A program made the position numbers and the translations under genes. The notes under the pieces are model-generated. The model had not been told where the DNA came from. It saw only the letters and a list, made by a program, of their open reading frames with translations, and did not search any database. From assembly GCF_016860525.1 (NCBI RefSeq), contig NZ_BNEA01000001.1, positions 496,001-560,000 on the forward strand: 64,000 nt of DNA, read 5' to 3'. The stretch is from Streptomyces rubradiris (GTDB lineage Bacteria; Actinomycetota; Actinomycetes; Streptomycetales; Streptomycetaceae). Below are positions 25,236 to 33,292 of the stretch, in pieces; positions within the stretch are counted from its first letter, which is position 1, and each line of letters starts with the position of its first letter.

Positions 25236-26992
25236 ATCTCCAGCAAAGCCACTTGCCACAACGCGTTCGCTCCGCGCCTGGTGCGGTGTCGGTCGGGGGC
25301 CGCCAGCAGTCCGGCGACGTAGGAGTCCTGGAAGACGCCGCGGCGCCTGGCCTCGGGGGCGGTCAGCGCCTCGCGCACCCTCTGGAGGACGGGTCCGGCC
25401 ATGTGCGTGATCGCCGGGACCGGGAAGTAGCCCTTGGGCCGGTCGACCACCTCGCGGGGCAGCAGTTTGCGGCCGGCCTCCTTCAGGACGCCCTTGCCGC
25501 CGTCGGCCAGCTTCAGCTCCGGCGGGCAGGCGGCGGCCAGCTCGACCAGTTCGTGGTCCAGGAAGGGCACGCGGGCCTCCAGGCCCCAGTCCATCGTCAT
25601 GTTGTCGACCCGCTTGACCGGGTCGTCGACCAGCATGACGTGGGTGTCGAGGCGCAGGGCGGCGTCGAGGGCCGTCTCGGCCCCCGGCGCCGCCATGTGC
25701 TCCCGGACGAACCGGCCGGAGACGTCGTCCCGCGGCAGCATGTCCGGGCGCAGCATGGTGGCGAGGTCGGCGTGCGACCGGTCGAAGTACGTCTCGGCGT
25801 ACCTCTGCGGCTCCTCTTCGCGGGCCGCGGACGCCAGTCGCGGGTACCAGTGGTAACCGGCGAAGATCTCGTCGGCACCCTGTCCGCTCTGGACCACCTT
25901 GACGTTCTTGGACACCTGCTCGGACAGCAGGTGGAAGGCGACCACATCGTGGCTCATCATGGGCTCGCTCATCGCCGCGACCGCCGCGTCCAGGGCCGTC
26001 GACACGCGCCGCGAGGGCACCACGAACCGGTGGTGGTCGGTGGCGAACTCCCTGGCCACCAGGTCGGAGTAGCGGAACTCGTCCCCTTCGTCGCCGCCCT
26101 CCGCCTCGAAGCCCACGCTGAACGTGGCCAGGTCCCGCTGCCCCTCGTCGGCCAGCAGGGCCACGATCAGGCTGGAGTCCAGTCCCCCGGACAGCAGAAC
26201 ACCGACCGGGACGTCGGCGACCATCCGGCGGCGTACGGCGGTGCGCAGCGCGTCCAGTACCGCGTCCCGCCACTCGGCGGCGCCCATGCCGGCGTGCTCG
26301 GGGCGGCGGGTGTACGACGGCTGCCAGTAGCGGTGTTCCTGGTAGGTGCCGTCCGGCTCGACGACCCGCACGGTGGCCGGGGGGAGCTTGCGCACCCCCG
26401 CCAGCACGGTCCGGGGGGCGGCCACGGTCGCGTGCCAGCTGAGGTACTGGTGTACGGCGGCCGGGTCGAGGGAGGTGTCCACGCCGCCGGCCGCGAGCAG
26501 GGCGGGCAGCGAGGAGGCGAAGCGCAGCCGCCCCGGGGTCTGTGCGAGGTACAGGGGTTTGATGCCGAGCCGGTCGCGGCCCAGGACCAGGCGGCCGGTC
26601 CGGTGCTCGACGAGGGCGAAGGCGAACATGCCGTAGAAGCGGTCGACGCAGGCGGTGCCCCACTGCCGGTAGGCCGCGAGGAGGACCTCGGTGTCGGAGG
26701 TGGACCTGAACCGGTGGCCGAGGGCCGTCAGTTCCGCGCGCAGCTCCTGGTAGTTGTAGATGCACCCGTTGAAGACGCCGGTGATCTGCTGCCCGGTGTC
26801 GGTCAGGGGCTGCGCCCCGCGCTCGGAGAGGTCGATGATCTTCAGACGGCGGTGCCCCAGCGCGACGGCGTCCCGTGACCACACCCCCTCCCCGTCGGGT
26901 CCGCGGGCGGCGAGCCGGTCGTTCATCCGCTCGACGGCCGCCGGGTCGGGGCGCGTGCCGTCGAAGCGCATCTCTCCGCTCAGGCCGCACAT
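25211..26992 (-). CDS. Asparagine-synthetase-like glutamine amidotransferase (N-acetylglutaminylglutamine amidotransferase type)
   Basis: A 593-residue AsnB-fold enzyme. It begins MCGLSGEMRFDG with Cys2 as glutaminase nucleophile, followed by ARGPDGEGVW, VALGHRRLKIIDLSERGAQP and FNGCIYNYQELR. The C-terminal ATP-pyrophosphatase domain has the SGGLDSSLIVALL loop, VSKNVKVVQSGQGADEIFAGY and NMTMDWGLEARVPFLDHELVE. The start region and VFNGCIYNY are closest, from memory, to the amidotransferase of the NAGGN osmolyte operon rather than to true asparagine synthetases. It follows a YbdK-type ligase and overlaps an S9 peptidase gene, matching the ligase-amidotransferase-peptidase trio logic. GGAGG lies 10 nt before the ATG. 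Confidence 0.88.
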   Translation of the reverse strand: MCGLSGEMRFDGTRPDPAAVERMNDRLAARGPDGEGVWSRDAVALGHRRLKIIDLSERGAQPLTDTGQQITGVFNGCIYNYQELRAELTALGHRFRSTSDTEVLLAAYRQWGTACVDRFYGMFAFALVEHRTGRLVLGRDRLGIKPLYLAQTPGRLRFASSLPALLAAGGVDTSLDPAAVHQYLSWHATVAAPRTVLAGVRKLPPATVRVVEPDGTYQEHRYWQPSYTRRPEHAGMGAAEWRDAVLDALRTAVRRRMVADVPVGVLLSGGLDSSLIVALLADEGQRDLATFSVGFEAEGGDEGDEFRYSDLVAREFATDHHRFVVPSRRVSTALDAAVAAMSEPMMSHDVVAFHLLSEQVSKNVKVVQSGQGADEIFAGYHWYPRLASAAREEEPQRYAETYFDRSHADLATMLRPDMLPRDDVSGRFVREHMAAPGAETALDAALRLDTHVMLVDDPVKRVDNMTMDWGLEARVPFLDHELVELAAACPPELKLADGGKGVLKEAGRKLLPREVVDRPKGYFPVPAITHMAGPVLQRVREALTAPEARRRGVFQDSYVAGLLAAPDRHRTRRGANALWQVALLEIWLQTHGI

Positions 26993-27078
26993 CGGCAACG
27001 ACCTCCCCACCGCGGGTACGGGTCGCACGGGACGGGCGGCGGGCCGCCCGCCGTTATGTGGCCGGGACTGATCGACAC
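26980..27078 (-). CDS. Putative 32-aa leader peptide overlapping the amidotransferase start
   Basis: A GTG at 27078 preceded by GAAGGAG opens a 32-codon frame (MSISPGHITAGGPPPV and onward, three cysteines) that ends at 26980, 13 nt inside the amidotransferase gene. Its SD is better than the one before the downstream ATG. It could couple translation or attenuate it. No homology is known to me and it may be fortuitous. Confidence 0.3.
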   Translation of the reverse strand: MSISPGHITAGGPPPVPCDPYPRWGGRCRCAA

Positions 27079-27167
27079 GGTGGTGCTTCTCCTTCGTGAC
27101 GAGAGTGGGTACGGGAGGGGGCGCGTGCGTGGACACGAGTGCGCGGACACGGGGGTGCCGCGAGTGC

Positions 27168-28358
27168 TCAGCGGCCGGCGATTCCGGCCCGGCCGGCCCC
27201 GGAGGGGCGGGCGAGGGGCCGCCCGTGGGGGGCGAGGTTCCGGGCGGGAGCGGTGGGCCGGCGGCGCGGCTGGTCGTCGCCCCGGGTCTCCGCGATCACC
27301 AGATCGGTGCAGGCGAGCAGGTCCTCCTCCGCGGCGGTGCGGCGCATGCGGTGGGCGGCGCTGCCGGTCGCGAGGGCCCGTTCCGCGAGGTCCCGGACCG
27401 TGGTCCAGTCCCCGGCGGCCTCCAGCGCCGGGCGCACCCGTGCCAGCAGGCGCCGTACGACCTGCGCCGCGGGTGCCTCGTGCCGGGTCTCGGGATCGAT
27501 CAGGGCGCCTTCCAGGCCCGACCGCGCGGCCCGCCAGGCGGCGGCGCGCAACCACTCGTGCCGTCCGGCGCAGCCGGGGGCGTCCGCCGCCTCCAGCCGC
27601 GCGCGGGCCTCGGTCACCAGGGCGCGGTAGAGCCCGGCGACCAGGACGACCGTCTCCGGCCGGGGGCAGGCGTCGCAGATGCGCAGTTCGAGGGTCTGCT
27701 GGTGGGCGGACGGCCGGATGTCGTGGTAGATCATGCCCGCGTCGCTGATGACACCCGAGTCGATCAGGCACCGCACGGCCGCGTCGTACTCGGCGGCGTC
27801 CGCGTAGCAGCCCGGCGGGCCCGCGGTGGGCCACCGCTGCCACACCATGGTCCGCCAGCTGTCGTAGCCGGTGTCGGCGCCCAGCCAGAAGGGGGAACTG
27901 GCCGACAGGGCCAGCAGGACGTGCAGCCAGGGGGACACCTCGCACATGAGGCGCACGGCCAGGTCGCGGTCGGGTACGTCGACGTGGACGTGGGTTCCGC
28001 AGATCAGCTGCTCGTCGGCGACCATGCGGTATTCGTCGACCATGTGGCGGTAGCGGGGCCCGGCGGTCGGGCGGGTGTCCTGCGTGCGGGCGAGCGGCAC
28101 GGTACCGGCGGCCACCACGGCCAGCCCGTGGGCGCTCGCCGCGCCGTCGAGCCTGCGTCTGGCGCTGATCACGTCGTCGTACAGGCCGGCGAGGGACGCG
28201 TGCACACCGCTGTTCGTCTCGACGGCCGCCTGCTGCAGTTCGGTCGTGAAGGTCTCTGCGGGGAGCGTTTCCAGCACGGTGTCGGCTCGGGGTGCGAGCA
28301 GGCCCGTCTCCACCTCGACGATGTGGAATTCCTCTTCCACTCCGATGCGAACGGTCAC
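27168..28358 (-). CDS. Carboxylate-amine ligase, YbdK / glutamate-cysteine ligase type 2 family
   Basis: A 396-residue GCS2-family ATP-dependent ligase: TVRIGVEEEFHIVE at the start (Mg-ATP glutamates), ELQQAAVETNSGVHASL, LICGTHVHVDVPDRDLAVRL, and LELRICDACPRPETVVLVAGL. These enzymes join a carboxylate of glutamate or similar to an amine. True GshA is unlikely in an actinomycete that uses mycothiol, so a dipeptide-forming role is favoured. The start is GTG 28358 with GAGGAG 5 nt upstream. It heads the leftward set ligase, amidotransferase, S9 peptidase. The last ~30 residues are low-complexity. Confidence 0.88.
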   Translation of the reverse strand: MTVRIGVEEEFHIVEVETGLLAPRADTVLETLPAETFTTELQQAAVETNSGVHASLAGLYDDVISARRRLDGAASAHGLAVVAAGTVPLARTQDTRPTAGPRYRHMVDEYRMVADEQLICGTHVHVDVPDRDLAVRLMCEVSPWLHVLLALSASSPFWLGADTGYDSWRTMVWQRWPTAGPPGCYADAAEYDAAVRCLIDSGVISDAGMIYHDIRPSAHQQTLELRICDACPRPETVVLVAGLYRALVTEARARLEAADAPGCAGRHEWLRAAAWRAARSGLEGALIDPETRHEAPAAQVVRRLLARVRPALEAAGDWTTVRDLAERALATGSAAHRMRRTAAEEDLLACTDLVIAETRGDDQPRRRPTAPARNLAPHGRPLARPSGAGRAGIAGR

Positions 28359-28629
28359 GGCACTCCTCAGGTGACGGGCAGACGCTGACTGCCTCGGCCG
28401 GTGATCGACCCGCCCCGCCGGTCCGCCGGAGCGAGGCTGTGCACCTCCGACTTCCCACCAGACCCATTGCTAAGCAGGACCGCTCCTCGGAGCGGGGTGA
28501 CCTCACAGATGAGCGCTACAGTGGGCGCACAGGTACGTGTGCCGACACGTGCCCCTCCCCGCCGCACACGAGGAGGCACACCGCCGAGCGGCGACCGCTG
28601 TCGTCACCCGGCCCTCCGCGGGCGGTGCG

Positions 28630-28977
28630 TCACCTCGGCTGCGCCTCGATCCACCGCGTCACGTCCGGTGTCACGGGGTCGGTGATGTCCGCGAACTCCT
28701 CGTGCCGCTCCAGGAACGCCTTGACGTACGGGCAGACGGGGACCACCCGTCTGCCCGTTTCCCGCACGTCACCCAGGGCCTCGCGGACGAGCCGGGACGC
28801 CAGTCCCCGGCCGGAGAACTCCTCGAAGATCTTGGTGTGGTAGAAGACCCGCTGCCGTTCACCGCGGTCCCGGTAGGCCGTGAAGCCGGCGGTTCGGCCG
28901 TCGGCCGCTATCTCGTAGCGGAACCGGTCCGGCACGTGGCGGACGGTGGGAACGGCGGAGGACGCCTGCTCTGTCAT
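28630..28977 (-). CDS. GNAT-family N-acetyltransferase, short (YjdJ-like)
   Basis: A 115-residue single-domain GNAT: RYEIAADGRTAGFTAY, then VFYHTKIFEEFSGRGLASRLV (the acetyl-CoA pyrophosphate loop is SGRGLASRL), and VVPVCPYVKAFLERHEE. This matches the compact YjdJ/GNAT_acetyltr_2-type subgroup, whose substrates are mostly unknown. The ATG overlaps the pirin gene stop (ATGA at 28974-28977), so the two are cotranslated. A longer in-frame opening exists upstream but lies within pirin. Confidence 0.9.
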   Translation of the reverse strand: MTEQASSAVPTVRHVPDRFRYEIAADGRTAGFTAYRDRGERQRVFYHTKIFEEFSGRGLASRLVREALGDVRETGRRVVPVCPYVKAFLERHEEFADITDPVTPDVTRWIEAQPR

Positions 28978-29969
28978 CGCGCGTCCTTCGTGGCCGGAGC
29001 GGGGTTCCGGCGCGGGGTGAGGGTGGCGTTGGGCAGCGCCGGGGCGGGCAGACGGTCTCCCGGATATCCCTCGACCCCGCCGAAGCGGTCGGAGGCGTTC
29101 TCCCAGTCCTCGCGTGCCCGGACGATGTCGTCGTGGGTGCGGCCGACGAAGTTCCACCACATCACGATCTCCTCGCCGAAGGGGGGTCCGCCCAGCAGTA
29201 CCAGCCGTGCGGTGCCGGGTCCCTCGTTCACGACGGTGAGCTCGGCACGTCCGGGGGCGGCGTAGCCGAGTTCGGCCGGCTTCAGGGCCGTGCCGTCCAG
29301 ACGGACGTCACCGCTGTCCACCAAGAGGCCGTGCTCAAACTCCGGGTCGACGCCGAGGGTCACCGTGGCGCCCGGGTCCACGGACAGTTCCGCACCGAGC
29401 AGGGGCGTGAAGGTGCGCACCGGTGAGGTGTCGCCGGCGAGTGTGCCGAGGAAGACCCGGGCCGTGCCGCCGTCGAGCCGCACCGGGCCGGGTACGTAGT
29501 GCTGGAAGTCCCGGGCGGCGTGACGGTGTTCGCCGGGCAGCGCCACCCACAGCTGGACGCCGTGCAGGATCGTCGTGCGCGGGGTGGACACCTCCGTGTG
29601 GCTGATCCCGAACCCGCCGGTCATGAGGTTCAGCTCACCGGGCCTGACCAAGGCGTGACTGCCGAGGCTGTCACGGTGTTCGATCTCCCCGCTGAAGAGC
29701 CAGCTGACCGTCTGCAGACCCGTGTGCGGGTGCGGTGCGACGTCCATGCCGCCCGTCGCGGACACGTCGTCGGGGCCGTAGTGGTCGGCGAAGCACCACG
29801 CTCCGATCAGCGTGCGGGCGCGCTGGGGCAGGGTGCGCCGCACCGGCATGGCCCGCGGGCCGCCGAGCGGGACCTGCCGGGCGGTGAGTACCTCGACGGC
29901 CGGGGACGGCCCGTCGCCGGCCGGTCCGCCGCATTTCAACTCGGCGGGTTGCGTTTCGGTGTTGCTCAC
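28974..29969 (-). CDS. Pirin-family protein
   Basis: A 331-residue bicupin of the pirin family. The N-terminal cupin carries the metal-binding DVAPHPHTGLQTVSWLF with HPHTG and, later, HTEVSTP; the C-terminal cupin is less conserved (FEHGLLVDSGDVRLDG). Pirins bind Fe and some have quercetinase activity; others act as transcription cofactors. GTG start at 29969. It is the first gene of a two-gene leftward operon with the GNAT and is divergent from an AhpD-like protein, a pairing that suggests a redox or electrophile stress function. Confidence 0.92.
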   Translation of the reverse strand: MSNTETQPAELKCGGPAGDGPSPAVEVLTARQVPLGGPRAMPVRRTLPQRARTLIGAWCFADHYGPDDVSATGGMDVAPHPHTGLQTVSWLFSGEIEHRDSLGSHALVRPGELNLMTGGFGISHTEVSTPRTTILHGVQLWVALPGEHRHAARDFQHYVPGPVRLDGGTARVFLGTLAGDTSPVRTFTPLLGAELSVDPGATVTLGVDPEFEHGLLVDSGDVRLDGTALKPAELGYAAPGRAELTVVNEGPGTARLVLLGGPPFGEEIVMWWNFVGRTHDDIVRAREDWENASDRFGGVEGYPGDRLPAPALPNATLTPRRNPAPATKDAR

Positions 29970-29992
29970 GGTTCCGGCCCTCTCCCCAAAGA

Positions 29993-30010
29993 ATGTTTGA
30001 GTTTCAACAA
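29993..30010. promoter_or_regulatory. Imperfect inverted repeat in pirin/AhpD divergent region
   Basis: TGTTTGA and TTCAACA flank a short centre in the 95-bp gap between divergent genes. It is one base off perfect symmetry and could be an operator for a shared regulator. Weak evidence. Confidence 0.25.
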
Positions 30011-30064
30011 CTATGCGTCGATCATAGAGCGGGCGGCGAATGATCGCTCGACGAAGGAGACGAC

Positions 30065-30562
30065 ATGACCGAGACGGCGGCGGCGGGAACCGGCAACCGG
30101 GTCTTCATCGACAAGCAGCACCCCGACGCCTACCGCGCGCTCGCCGCGACGGCGCAGGCCGCGAAGGACGCGGCGGCCGCGGCCGGGCTCGACCGGACCC
30201 TCGTGGAACTGGTCAACCTGCGCGTGTCCCAGCTCAACGCCTGCGCCTACTGCCTCGATCTGCATACCCGCGCCGCCCTGCGAGCGGGCGAGACCACCCA
30301 GCGGCTGGGCGTCCTGGCGGCCTGGCGCGACACCGAGCTGTTCACCCCCCGGGAACGCGCCGCCCTCGCCCTGGCCGAGGCCACCACCCGCCCCGCCGAC
30401 GCCGACGCCCAGACCACGGCCTACGCGGAAGCCCGCGCCACGCTCTCCGACGACGAGATCTCCGCGGTGATCTGGGTCGCGATCACCATGAACGCGTTCA
30501 ACCGGGTGTCGGTCATGAGCAAGCACCCGGTCCGTGAGAGCCCGGCGGTTCCCGTGCGGTGA
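30065..30562 (+). CDS. Carboxymuconolactone decarboxylase / AhpD-like protein
   Basis: A 165-residue all-helical protein with the AhpD-type redox motif CAYCLDLH (residues about 59-66), following VELVNLRVSQLN. It also has a C-terminal segment VIWVAITMNAFNRVSVMSKHP typical of the CMD family. Cysteine-containing members act as alkylhydroperoxidase-like reductases. GAAGGAG precedes the ATG at 30065. It is divergent from pirin, with 95 bp between the starts. Confidence 0.93.
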   Translation: MTETAAAGTGNRVFIDKQHPDAYRALAATAQAAKDAAAAAGLDRTLVELVNLRVSQLNACAYCLDLHTRAALRAGETTQRLGVLAAWRDTELFTPRERAALALAEATTRPADADAQTTAYAEARATLSDDEISAVIWVAITMNAFNRVSVMSKHPVRESPAVPVR

Positions 30563-31191
30563 TCCGCGCACGACCGCGGCCCGTCTCTCCTGGACGTTCG
30601 ACGTGGTCGCCTCGGCGACGCGCCCGCTGCGCGCTTTCCTCGACGTGCTCCCGCACCACCTTTGACGCGACCGTGTCTTGCGAGCGGGCGTCGTCCGCGA
30701 GGGGAACGACACGCACGGCGTCCCCGGCCGCCTCCGCGGAGTCCGGAGGCCGTCTGCAGCCGGTGCCACCGGTGAGCCTGTTCCGGTTCGTTCTGGTCGA
30801 GGTCTCGGACATCACGGCGATCGCGGGCCACGCGGCGCACGGCCTGGGCGCGGCCCTGCCGCCCCCGGCTGCATCGGAGCCGTGGTTCCCGGCCGGCCCG
30901 TCTCCGGAGGGCACGAGGTGACCGCCGGGGGACGGCTCTCGTCGGTGCCCCCACCTCCACGACGCCCCGGGCACACCGGCGGCCCCGCCGCGGAGCCGCC
31001 CGCGCCGCTGGACGGGTCGGCCCGCCGAAGCCGCACGCGCTGCCGTCGCGAGGTGACCGAGGAAGGGCCGGCGAGGTCCGTCCGTCACTCGTTCGGCCCC
31101 GTGTCACGGCCCTCCGACGGGCGCGCGTACCCCGTACGGCCCAGGCTTCCTTACGACGCGACTGAAATCGACGTAGGTGAGGGTGGTGGCG
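30563..31191. other. Intergenic region, no gene supported
   Basis: About 630 bp. Frames on both strands are open, as expected at this G+C, but show no SD plus family signal. A minus-strand stretch near 30600-30740 has protein-like composition, but I could not relate it to a family. Confidence 0.45.
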
Positions 31192-31914
31192 ATGGCGATG
31201 CGTACGCGGGCGTTGGTGTCGGAGTTCCTCGGGACTCTGCTTCTGGTCTTCTTCGCCGTGGGCTGCGCGGTTCTGGCGGTCAGGTTCATCGGCACCCAGG
31301 GGGTCGCGCTGGCCTTCGGCTTCGTGCTGCTCGCCCTCGCCTACGCGCTCGGACCGATCTCAGGGTGCCACGTCAACCCGGCGGTGACCCTGGGCATGCT
31401 GTGCGCCCGCCGCATCGACGTGGCCACCGCAATCGGCTACTGGATCGCGCAGTTCGTCGGCGGCATCGCCGGGGCGGCCCTGCTCTTCCTGCTCGCCAAG
31501 CAGGTGCCCGGCTTCCAAGCCGCCGGTGCCTTCGGCAGCAACGGCTACGGGGACCGGTCCGATGTGCGCATCAACACCGGCGGCGCGTTCCTCGCCGAGG
31601 TCGTCCTGACCTTCCTCCTCGTGTTCGTGGTGCTCGGGGTGACGCACCGGGTCGCGGTCGTCGGCTTCGACGGCCTGCCGATCGGCATCGCCCTCGCCGT
31701 CATCCACCTCATCGGCATCCCGCTGACCGGTACGTCGGTCAATCCGGCGCGCAGCCTCGGCCCGGCCCTGTTCGCCGGTGGTGCCGCGCTGTCGCAGCTG
31801 TGGCTGTTCATCGTCGCGCCGCTGGTCGGCGGCCTGCTCGCGGCGCTCGTCCACCGCCTGACGCACCCGGCGGGCGAGGAGCGGACGATCGCCGACGAGG
31901 TGGCGGCGGCCTGA
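31192..31914 (+). CDS. aqpZ: Aquaporin (MIP family), AqpZ-like
   Basis: A 240-residue six-TM channel with both half-helix NPA boxes: SGCHVNPAVTLG and GTSVNPARSLGPALF. The residue pattern (narrow-filter His in AVIHLIGIPL and Arg after the second NPA) fits a water-selective aquaporin rather than a glycerol facilitator. The ATG at 31192 is preferred; GTG 31177 and ATG 31198 are alternatives, and SD sites are weak for all. It stands alone on the plus strand. Confidence 0.93.
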   Translation: MAMRTRALVSEFLGTLLLVFFAVGCAVLAVRFIGTQGVALAFGFVLLALAYALGPISGCHVNPAVTLGMLCARRIDVATAIGYWIAQFVGGIAGAALLFLLAKQVPGFQAAGAFGSNGYGDRSDVRINTGGAFLAEVVLTFLLVFVVLGVTHRVAVVGFDGLPIGIALAVIHLIGIPLTGTSVNPARSLGPALFAGGAALSQLWLFIVAPLVGGLLAALVHRLTHPAGEERTIADEVAAA

Positions 31915-31925
31915 GGCCCCGTCAG

Positions 31926-31972
31926 CCGGGCAGCTCCGCTCTCCCTTCCGGGGCGGGCGGAGTGGAGCCCGG
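31926..31972 (+). terminator. Hairpin downstream of aquaporin gene
   Basis: Nested perfect arms CCGGGC/GCCCGG (31926-31931, 31967-31972) and CTCCGC/GCGGAG (31934-31939, 31957-31962), starting 11 bp after the stop. There is no T-run, as is common in Streptomyces. Confidence 0.45.
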
Positions 31973-32566
31973 CTCGGTCATCCCTCGACCCGCTGCATCG
32001 CCTCCGCGTCCGCGGCTCTGATCAGGACCACCGTGGCGAAATGCCGGGCGATGCGGCGGGGCATGGAGCGGCCGCCCGGTTCTCACCGGGCGGTGGGAAG
32101 CTGCCTGGGCTCGAAGACGTTCTGCGGTGCACCCAGCGGGGAGGCCGACATCCGGGGCAGTACCTGCGCCAGGTCGCGACGTATGCGGTCGGCTTCACCG
32201 CGGACCTGGACGGGGATGTCGCCGCGTTCGGCGACGAGGCGGTCGTAGACGGGAGTCTCCTGGAACACAGTGGGACGGTTTCCCTTCAGTGGACGGCTGG
32301 CCGGACGGTCGCAGCATACGGGTTGCATGCTCATGACTGTCCACGGCGGACGGGCCGTTGCGGCGTTGCCCGACCGAGCCCCGAAGGCAGACTTACGCGG
32401 GGTGAGCGCTCATGGCGCGCCGGGAACGACGCACACCGCACAGCATCCGACCTGCGACCCATCCTCGCCGTTCCGGGAGACAGACCCGCCGTGGGGGACT
32501 GCAGGACCGGCCCGCTGGACGCCGAACGCCGCTCCGGCCCGGCCCACGGAGGGCGTTCGGGGGTCA
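31973..32566. other. Low-information region, possible gene remnants
   Basis: No firm gene. On the minus strand a short piece ending near 31980 ([16 protein letters not shown]) and the 83-codon frame at 32083-32334 look protein-like, so this stretch may be the wreck of one or two small genes. Confidence 0.35.
32083..32334 (-). CDS. Possible small hypothetical protein, 83 aa or shorter
   Basis: The C-terminal 60 residues look like a real small soluble protein (ETPVYDRLVAERGDIP, then VRGEADRIRRDLAQVLP) with alternating charge typical of helices. The N-terminus of the frame is Cys-rich and less convincing; a GTG at about codon 22 could be the true start. No good SD is visible. I cannot name a family with confidence. 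Confidence 0.3.
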   Translation of the reverse strand: MSMQPVCCDRPASRPLKGNRPTVFQETPVYDRLVAERGDIPVQVRGEADRIRRDLAQVLPRMSASPLGAPQNVFEPRQLPTAR

Positions 32567-32606
32567 TATAGGTATCTTGACATAGCTATAACCATGGACC
32601 TACGAT
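32567..32606 (+). promoter_or_regulatory. marR promoter with overlapping palindromic operator
   Basis: TTGACA at 32577-32582 and TACGAT at 32601-32606 (18-bp spacing) place the transcription start at or next to the ATG at 32613. The near-perfect inverted repeat TATAGGTA (32567-32574) / TAGCTATA (32583-32590) brackets the -35 box, as expected for MarR autoregulation. The local A+T is much higher than the surroundings. Confidence 0.65.
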
Positions 32607-32612
32607 GCTCTC

Positions 32613-33086
32613 ATGCTCGAGACCAGTGCGTCCGCCCAGGACATCGACCGCGTAGCCGCCGGGCTCGTGGCGTGTCTGCCCGCGCTGGCCCGGGCCATGG
32701 AGCGGCGGATCGGCCCGGAGTTTCCGCATCCGAAGCCGCCGGAGGCGCAGCTCGCACTGCTGCGTCATGTCGCGTCCCATGACGGCGTCACCGTCCGCAG
32801 GGCGGCAGAGGCTCTGCTGATGAAGCCCAACAACGTCAGCGCCCTGGTCACCCAGCTGACCGAGCAGGGCCTGCTGGAGCGCCGGCAGGACCCCGAGGAC
32901 AAGCGCATCGCGCATCTGCACCTCACCGCAGCCTCCCGGCAGCAGCTGGCGGAGGTCCAGCGCCTCATGGGCGAACAGGTCGCCCGGGTGCTGCACACGA
33001 TGACCGACGGCGAGCTCGACGCCCTCGGCTCGGCGCTGTCCTCCCTGCAGGAGCTGAACGAGCGCCTTCACCCGGCCATCGGCTGA
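32613..33086 (+). CDS. MarR-family transcriptional regulator
   Basis: A 157-residue winged-helix regulator: PPEAQLALLRHVASHDGVTV, recognition region EALLMKPNNVSALVTQLTEQ, and the wing LLERRQDPEDKRIAHLHLTA with the conserved D-x-R of MarR wings. The ATG lies at the predicted transcription start, so the mRNA is probably leaderless; no SD is visible. It is upstream of a DHA2-type exporter on the same strand, the usual MarR/EmrB arrangement, so it likely represses itself and the exporter and responds to a drug-like or phenolic ligand. Confidence 0.92.
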   Translation: MLETSASAQDIDRVAAGLVACLPALARAMERRIGPEFPHPKPPEAQLALLRHVASHDGVTVRRAAEALLMKPNNVSALVTQLTEQGLLERRQDPEDKRIAHLHLTAASRQQLAEVQRLMGEQVARVLHTMTDGELDALGSALSSLQELNERLHPAIG

Positions 33087-33113
33087 CCGCGTACGGGCCC
33101 GGCCCGTACGCGG
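33087..33113 (+). terminator. 12-bp perfect hairpin directly after marR
   Basis: CCGCGTACGGGC (33087-33098) pairs perfectly with GCCCGTACGCGG (33102-33113) around a 3-nt loop, beginning at the base after the marR stop codon. Confidence 0.6.
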
Positions 33114-33172
33114 CACCGGCGGGTGCCCGTCTACGCCTTTTCCGCCTTCCACACCTTCTCTCACTCTCTCTC

Positions 33173-33211
33173 CCGGCCGTGTCCGGTCGCACCCGCGCCG
33201 GACACGGCCGG
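33173..33211 (+). terminator. Second perfect 14-bp hairpin between marR and the exporter gene
   Basis: CCGGCCGTGTCCGG (33173-33186) and CCGGACACGGCCGG (33198-33211) with an 11-nt loop. It could be a terminator or attenuator controlling read-through from marR into the exporter gene 80 bp downstream. Confidence 0.5.
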
Positions 33212-33292
33212 TCATCCTGCGCGGACGCGCACAGGCGTACGCCGCAGTCCGTCCCTTCACCTCCCCCTGTCTGATCGAGGAATCACCCGCGC

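Noticed and set aside
26993..27136. Longer N-terminus for the amidotransferase starting upstream at 27136
   Set aside because: Class II amidotransferases need the catalytic Cys directly after the initiator Met; the ATG at 26992 gives exactly that and has an SD.
30559..31107. Small genes on either strand between the AhpD-like and aquaporin genes
   Set aside because: No SD, no start consensus, no recognisable fold; the composition is that of generic high-G+C DNA.
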